A stretch of DNA of 11,578 nucleotides, from NCBI GenBank assembly GCA_022496205.1, contig WTXD01000354.1, positions 1-11,578 of the forward strand, written 5' to 3'. The notes beneath the pieces were generated by a model. That model searched no databases. It had not been told where the DNA came from and saw nothing but the letters and a program-made list of their open reading frames with translations. The position numbers and the translations under genes were made by a program. This document shows positions 7,240 to 11,578 of the stretch, in pieces. How positions within the stretch are numbered: position 1 is the stretch's first letter; each line of letters starts with the position of its first letter. Origin of the DNA: Gloeopeniophorella convolvens. Taxonomy: Eukaryota; Basidiomycota; Agaricomycetes; Russulales.

Positions 7240-9368
7240 GCTTTGTCGCTTTCGTGAACAATGTACTGACTAGATTGTTGTGCAAATACTATTTAGCTGC
7301 CAAGGAACTCGAGAAAGCACAAAAGCTTGTTGCGCAAAAGAAGGCGGCCGAGGCGCAGGCCGCGTCGAAGGCTGCAAATCGTGCGATCTCGCCAACCCCG
7401 AAGACGCCCAAGGGCGCTAAGAAGACTGGGACCGCCAGCGGGACCGCAACGCCAGCCCGGAAAGGGACCGGTCCTGCGCTTGAACAGCGCAACATTGACA
7501 TTTCTGCTCTAGGACTCGGCGCGGAAGAGGAAGAGGCTGTTGATGAAGAGCCGCCCAAGATGGCCCTCGCGCGTGAGAAGGTGCTCGAAGAGGCGAGGCA
7601 GGCGCTCGAAGCAGAAAGCAAAGGCCAGGCGGGAATCAGCCTGGTGGTTATCGGTAGGTGTCGTGTTCACGGCCGAACATCCATTCTCAGTGCTATCAGG
7701 TCATGTTGATGCTGGAAAGTCAACGCTCATGGGGCGGCTTTTATATGAACTTGGCCGGATCGACGAGAGAACGAAGGTGGCGAATGAAAGAGCGAGCAAC
7801 AAGATTGGCAAAGGCAGTTTTGCATGGGCTTGGCAGCTAGATGGCACCACCGAGGAGCGCGAGAGGTGTGTACCTGCCGTTACCCTCTGCTGAACATGGG
7901 ACAGACTATATATTCAGAGGAATTACGATGGACGTCGCTATGCAGTCGCTGTCGACCCCGCACAGGAACATAACCATCCTTGATGCACCCGGTCATCGCG
8001 ACTTCATCCCCAACATGATATCCGGCGCCTCGCAGGCGGATTGTGCGCTGCTCGTGGTCGATGCTTCAACAGGCGAGTTCGAGGCAGGCTTCGATCGCGG
8101 TGGGCAGACTCGGGAACACGTCGTCCTCGTGCGCAGCTTGGGTGTCTCGCAGATCATAGTTGCAATCAATAAACTTGACATGGTTCGTCCAGTCCCTTCC
8201 GGTGCCCATGCGAAGCTCACCTTCTGCAGGTCGACTGGTCAAAAGATCGCTACGAGGACATCTGCGCCCAGCTCAAGGCCTTCCTTGTCCAGTCTGGCTT
8301 CCAGACGTCCAAGACCTACTTCACTCCCGTTGGTGCAATGACAGGCGTGAACCTGATGAAACGGCAAGGCCAGGATGCAGCGGCGCTCAAAACCTGGTAT
8401 TCGGGTCCTACCCTCGTCGAACTACTTGGTCAGTGCCCTTCTCCCCCTTGACAGTACGTCCTGACCCTCAAACGTGCTCAGATCGGCTACAACCTCCGAA
8501 GCGCGACATCGCGTCACCTCTCCGGTTCCCCATTTCCAATGTGTTCAAAGGGCAGAGCTCTACCAGTGGTGTCTCGGGTAGAATCTGTGGCGGTCTAGTC
8601 CAGGTCGGTGAACGCCTGCGCATCTTGCCCGGAGATGAGACTGCAGTTGTAAAAAGTAGTTTCTGTTCATTGAATTATGAATAGCACTAACCATTGTTAC
8701 AGCGATTGAGACCGAGACGGACAGGGTTCCGTGGGCCGCTGCGGGATCGAACGTCACTCTGTATCTCACCGCAGTCGACCCTATCCACCTCGACATTGGC
8801 AGCGTGTTGTGCCCACAAAATGACCCCATCCAGCTAGCATCAGCCTTTACAGCACGAATAATTGTCTTCGATATCCAGGTGCCTATCCTTGCAGGGACAT
8901 CAGTACGCGAGCGGTTTCCAGACTCAGACACGTTCACTAATGACTTTTTTTTGCTGAAGGTTGAGCTCTTCCATCATTCACGCGACGTTCCCGCGGCAAT
9001 TTCTAAACTGAACGCAACGTTGGACCGCGCGTCGGGTGCTGTCACCAAAAAGAACCCTCGGTCTGTTCGCCGTTCATGGCTGATCCCCGCCCTTCTTTGT
9101 TGACATTGCCTTGCTCCCGCAGCGTCCTCACGAAAGGTGCTTCTGCTGAAGTGCAGATCACGATTCGCCCAGCGACGTTCGCGGGCCTTGGCGCGCGCAG
9201 TACACCCATTCCTTTGGAACCCTTCTCCGTCAACAAGGAAATGGGACGGATTTTAATTCGCAGAGGTGGGGAGACAATCGGCGCTGGTCAGTGGCTTATG
9301 TTCTATCCTTCGACGGATCGTTCTGACGCGACGAATACATAGGCATCGTACTGGGTATAATCCACTAA
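4583..9368 (+). CDS. HBS1: Hbs1-type ribosome-rescue GTPase (long-intron isoform of SKI7/HBS1)
   Basis: Hbs1 is an eRF3/EF-1A-like GTPase that works with Dom34/Pelota in the cytoplasm to rescue stalled ribosomes (no-go and non-stop decay). Exons: 4583-4622, 4677-4736, 4799-4936, 4989-5027, 7297-7653, 7700-7865, 7918-8182, 8230-8428, 8482-8655, 8703-8902, 8960-9060, 9123-9286, 9343-9368. Every junction is in phase; total 1929 nt, 642 aa. Residues 35-92 form the helical HBS1 N-terminal domain ([25 protein letters not shown]), followed by an Ala/Lys-rich helix and an acidic linker. GTPase motifs are all intact: G1 GHVDAGKS 212-219, G2 RGIT 267-270, G3 DAPGHRD 289-295, G4 NKLD 351-354. Two beta-barrel domains follow, ending [17 protein letters not shown]. 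Exon 4 joins exon 5 across 2269 nt (5028-7296), G|CT restoring the frame; a CTGAC branch site lies at 7266-7270. Stopping inside the last intron (9342) would lose the conserved GIV ending. Confidence 0.92.
5433..5457 (+). repeat. 9-bp tandem repeat encoding Thr-Glu-Arg units
   Basis: ACGGAGAGG occurs twice in tandem (5433-5441, 5442-5450), followed by a partial third copy ACAGAGG to 5457. It lies in the first Ski7-specific exon and encodes TERTERTE. Multiples of three bases keep the frame, so it could vary in copy number between strains. Confidence 0.6.
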
Positions 9369-9915
9369 TGCAGCATTGCTAAGGGAGAGGAAAGACAATC
9401 GAATGTAGTGAATGAAATGTACCGGCAAAGCAATGACTTGACCTAATACCAGAATACGTGTTCAGAAATGGCTGCTGTTTAGTAGTGCCAGTCGACCACG
9501 GCCACATGATCTTTTTACTTGCTTTCGTCCTGTCCAATCATAGGAGTAGGACGGTGACGCCAACGTTGTAACTGCGAACTGAAGATCCCCACCACCACCT
9601 GAGTTGCTGCCGCCCGCAGTGCACATAATGAGATGACAAGATGACCGTCACACCTCGGCTAAGAAATGCTGGAACTCCGGACTCAACACCCAACATATGA
9701 AGCCAACTTTGCCGTTGGCCTCAATCTTGCGCATACGACTAATAGCGCCCACCTGTGTTTCCCAAGGAGTCCCAGCAGCACTCACGTCATTCACAATTGG
9801 CGCTTGACATGTCACCGTCCATTCCTCCCAAATACACCTTCTACCCTTCGCCCCACGCGGTGTTCGTCATTGAGCTATACAGTGGTAGTCAACCCCGCAA
9901 CACCGACAGGACCGT
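9369..9915. other. intergenic stretch without a recognised gene
   Basis: Between the HBS1 stop and the patatin-like start I recognise no gene. A 44-codon frame from an ATG at 9809 to 9943 (MSPSIPPKYTFYPSPHAVF...) has protein-like composition but no known domain, and it overlaps the patatin start in another frame. The minus strand around 9660-9790 also gives a locally protein-like reading (KIEANGKVGFICWVLSPEF) bounded by a possible 36-nt intron, too little to call. The stretch should hold the 3' flank of HBS1 and the promoter of the next gene. Confidence 0.45.
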
Positions 9916-11093
9916 ATGGACACCGGTCAACCTCGTAGCCTAAGATTGCTCTCACTAGGTGACTACTTCCGGACGAGTTTCTTCTTACCATCTGAAAGTT
10001 GACTTAGCCTCATGTGATCGATAGATGGCGGGGGTGTCGGGGGCATCTCTGCATTGCTCATCCTCAAAGAGCTCATGTGGAGGGTGAAGGCTAACGACAA
10101 ACTCGACAATGTACCACTACCGTGCCATTATTTCGACCTCGTGGGAGGCACGAGTACAGGCGGGTTAGCCAGGCCCTAAGTCCACCATCCGAAGCCCTTA
10201 CTCCTCGACATTGGCACCATGCAGGTTGATCGCTCTCATGCTCGGCCGCCTCCGCATGACTATCGACGAGGCGATCCAATCTTACGCGAAACTTGCCCAG
10301 GATGTGTTTTCGGAAGTCAAGCGTGGTCGTAGCGAGAGATTCAAGGCCCACAAGCTCGAGCATTTCATCAAAGAGATGGTCAGGATCCATACAGGAGATG
10401 CTAATTCCCGCATGATGGACAGCGGGGACTCCGCTGGCCGAGTCTGCAGAACGTATGTCCAGGTCATCGCACGTTCTTTCCCAGCTTGACACTGTCCGAA
10501 GCTTTGTCTGTGCTATGTCAGCACATAACTTGAACGGCACCATCCCCACCATCTTCCGCACTTATACGGCGCCCAAGAACCAGACCGTTGACTGCATGAT
10601 ATGGGAAGCCGCCCGAGCTACTTCGGCCAGCCCTGCCCTCTTCAAGAGCATACAGATTGGGCTACATGGCGTAGAGGAGACGTTCATTGGGGAAGTGTTG
10701 GCTGCAACAATCCGCTGCTACCGTGCTCTCGGAAGCCGAGCTGGTATTCGGGCAGCATGCACCTATCTCGTGCATCATCAGCATCGGAGCTGGGCACCCC
10801 AAAACCATATCGCTCTCAGGAGGGGCCTTAAGCTTTCTGCCAGGGTCTCTCCCTCTGGATGTTCGTCAGGCCATGAACGCCATCGCACAAGACTGTGAAG
10901 GCGCAGCAGAGCGAGTCGCTCAGCAATTTCGGCAAAGGCCTGAGGTTTATTTCAGGCTCAACGTGAGCAGGGGATGCAGAATGTCACGCTGGGCCAGTGG
11001 TTCAAATTGGGTGAGGCGGCAGCCCATACCAACCAATACCTCAAAACAACCGACGTGGATCGAAAAGTTGATGGCGCAGTCACAGCGCTGCGC
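9916..11093 (+). pseudogene. patatin-like phospholipase, frameshifted
   Basis: Patatin-like enzymes are lipid acyl hydrolases with a Ser-Asp dyad. Exons 9916-9958, 10025-10163, 10225-10452 and 10502 onward are in phase, with introns of 49-66 nt. The start MDTGQPRSLRLLSLD leads directly into the oxyanion-loop block, here DGGGVGG where the family has DGGGxRG. The nucleophile elbow GGTSTGG follows (Ser58), then MDSGDSAGRVCRTFVCAM, IFRTYTAP and IWEAARATSASPALFKSI. Three apparent 1-base losses then shift the frame: near 10689-10692, on the codon that should be the catalytic Asp before GSVGCNNP; near 10719-10723, before VLSEAELVFG; and near 10963-10966, between YFRLNV and QGMQNVTLGQW. No nonsense codons occur between them. 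Homology continues through AAAHTNQYL and VDRKVDGAVTALR and is lost after 11093. In fungi such proteins often carry C-terminal NB-ARC/TPR modules; none is visible before the window ends. Either a young pseudogene or indel errors in the sequence. Confidence 0.75.
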
Positions 11094-11153
11094 GTTGCAC
11101 ACCACGCCTCCTCGAATGAGCCCGATCCTTTCCAGACACTCCTGTCTCCTCAG

Positions 11154-11372
11154 GCTATATCCCAGAGTCATCCCGCCCTTCCGCACCGACCTCGCGCGCC
11201 CGCACGCCCCTGTCCGAGGAACGTGACACCACTTCCGCACCGCCTGCTCAGCCGGCTCTTCATACCTTTTCGCAGCCGTACAACTCCTCCATCTCCAACT
11301 CATCCTCCGCCAAACCCTCTGCATCTGTACCTTCTGCCGATGTTCCTGCCGGGAGTCCATCTTCAGCTTGAT
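11154..11372 (+). other. Ser/Pro-rich open frame after a good acceptor
   Basis: A pyrimidine-rich acceptor (CCTGTCTCCTCAG) ends at 11153. The frame entered there reads YIPESSRPSAPTSRARTPLS and continues as a Ser/Pro/Ala-rich chain to TGA at 11370-11372. It could be a linker exon after the patatin domain or the start of another gene. No clean donor with matching phase was found in the patatin frame, so the connection is unproven. Confidence 0.25.
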
Positions 11373-11578
11373 CAACAAAAACTTCGAGCGGTGGAAAAAG
11401 TGCGACGACTGCATCGATGCTTTCAACAGCGTGACTGCTTGCGCTGTTGACTACACGAAGGCTATTGCTGCGCTGCAAGGAAAACTCGACGAGGACAGTA
11501 CCCCCTCAGGAGAATCGTCTCAGCAAGGTTACAGACAACGCTGCGCCATGCTCGTGCGCGATCATGCCTCTCTTGGCG
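11367..11578 (+). CDS. unidentified open frame, partial at the window end
   Basis: From an acceptor-like CATCTTCAG ending at 11366, one frame stays open to the window end for about 70 codons (LINKNFERWKKCDDCIDAFN, then VTACAVDYTKAIAALQGKLD). The sequence looks helical and protein-like, with heptad-like spacing and three cysteines in its first half, but I do not recognise a family. Its frame is offset by one base from the Ser/Pro-rich frame just upstream, the same direction of shift seen three times in the patatin gene. It may therefore be the continuation of one damaged gene, or the beginning of a separate gene cut off by the window. Confidence 0.3.

Noticed and set aside
9287..9342. extension of the HBS1 C-terminus by [17 protein letters not shown]
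   Set aside because: The stretch has a GTCAGT donor, a CTGAC branch site and a CATAG acceptor; removing it gives the family ending GAGIV.
5603..9368. a single fused protein joining the Ser/Pro-rich arm to the GTPase domain
   Set aside because: A stop at 7239 intervenes and no credible donor with the required phase lies between about 7080 and 7239.

Overview
The window reads as nuclear DNA of a mushroom-type basidiomycete (Agaricomycetes-like). Genes are compact and densely split by introns of about 46-66 nt with GTNNGT donors, CTNAC-like branch sites and YAG acceptors. The recognised proteins are eukaryotic and fungal. No bacterial, viral, CRISPR or intact transposon feature was found. All exon maps were built by hand from reading frame, splice signals and family conservation; no RNA evidence was available.

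Layout. 1-2332: no convincing intact gene; it holds a small palindrome/hairpin cluster and a short stretch encoding a signature of the SRA-YDG domain, possibly a gene relic. 2606-3535 (+): a multi-exon gene of the DUF336/UPF0303 'haem-degrading domain' family with a 20-nt micro-exon. 3629-4309 (-): a mitochondrial single-stranded DNA-binding protein (Rim1/mtSSB type) in five exons, convergent with the previous gene; a run of nine G puts its exons out of frame by one base. 4310-4582: a shared divergent promoter with a perfect tandem 10-mer. 4583-9368 (+): the centrepiece, a combined SKI7/HBS1 locus. Four small shared exons lead either into a long Ser/Pro-rich 'Ski7-like' arm with its own stop codon (7239), or, through a 2.27-kb intron, into nine exons encoding the Hbs1 GTPase (642 aa). 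9369-9915: no recognisable gene. 9916-about 11093 (+): a patatin-like phospholipase whose frame breaks three times, all as apparent 1-base losses, one on the codon of the catalytic aspartate. 11154-11578: fragmentary open reading of unknown identity running off the window.

Functional picture. The SKI7/HBS1 locus would supply two cytoplasmic mRNA-surveillance factors from one promoter. Hbs1 acts with Dom34/Pelota to rescue stalled ribosomes; the Ski7-like isoform would bridge the Ski complex and the exosome. The divergent neighbour serves mitochondrial DNA maintenance, and the DUF336 and patatin genes have no evident link to either.
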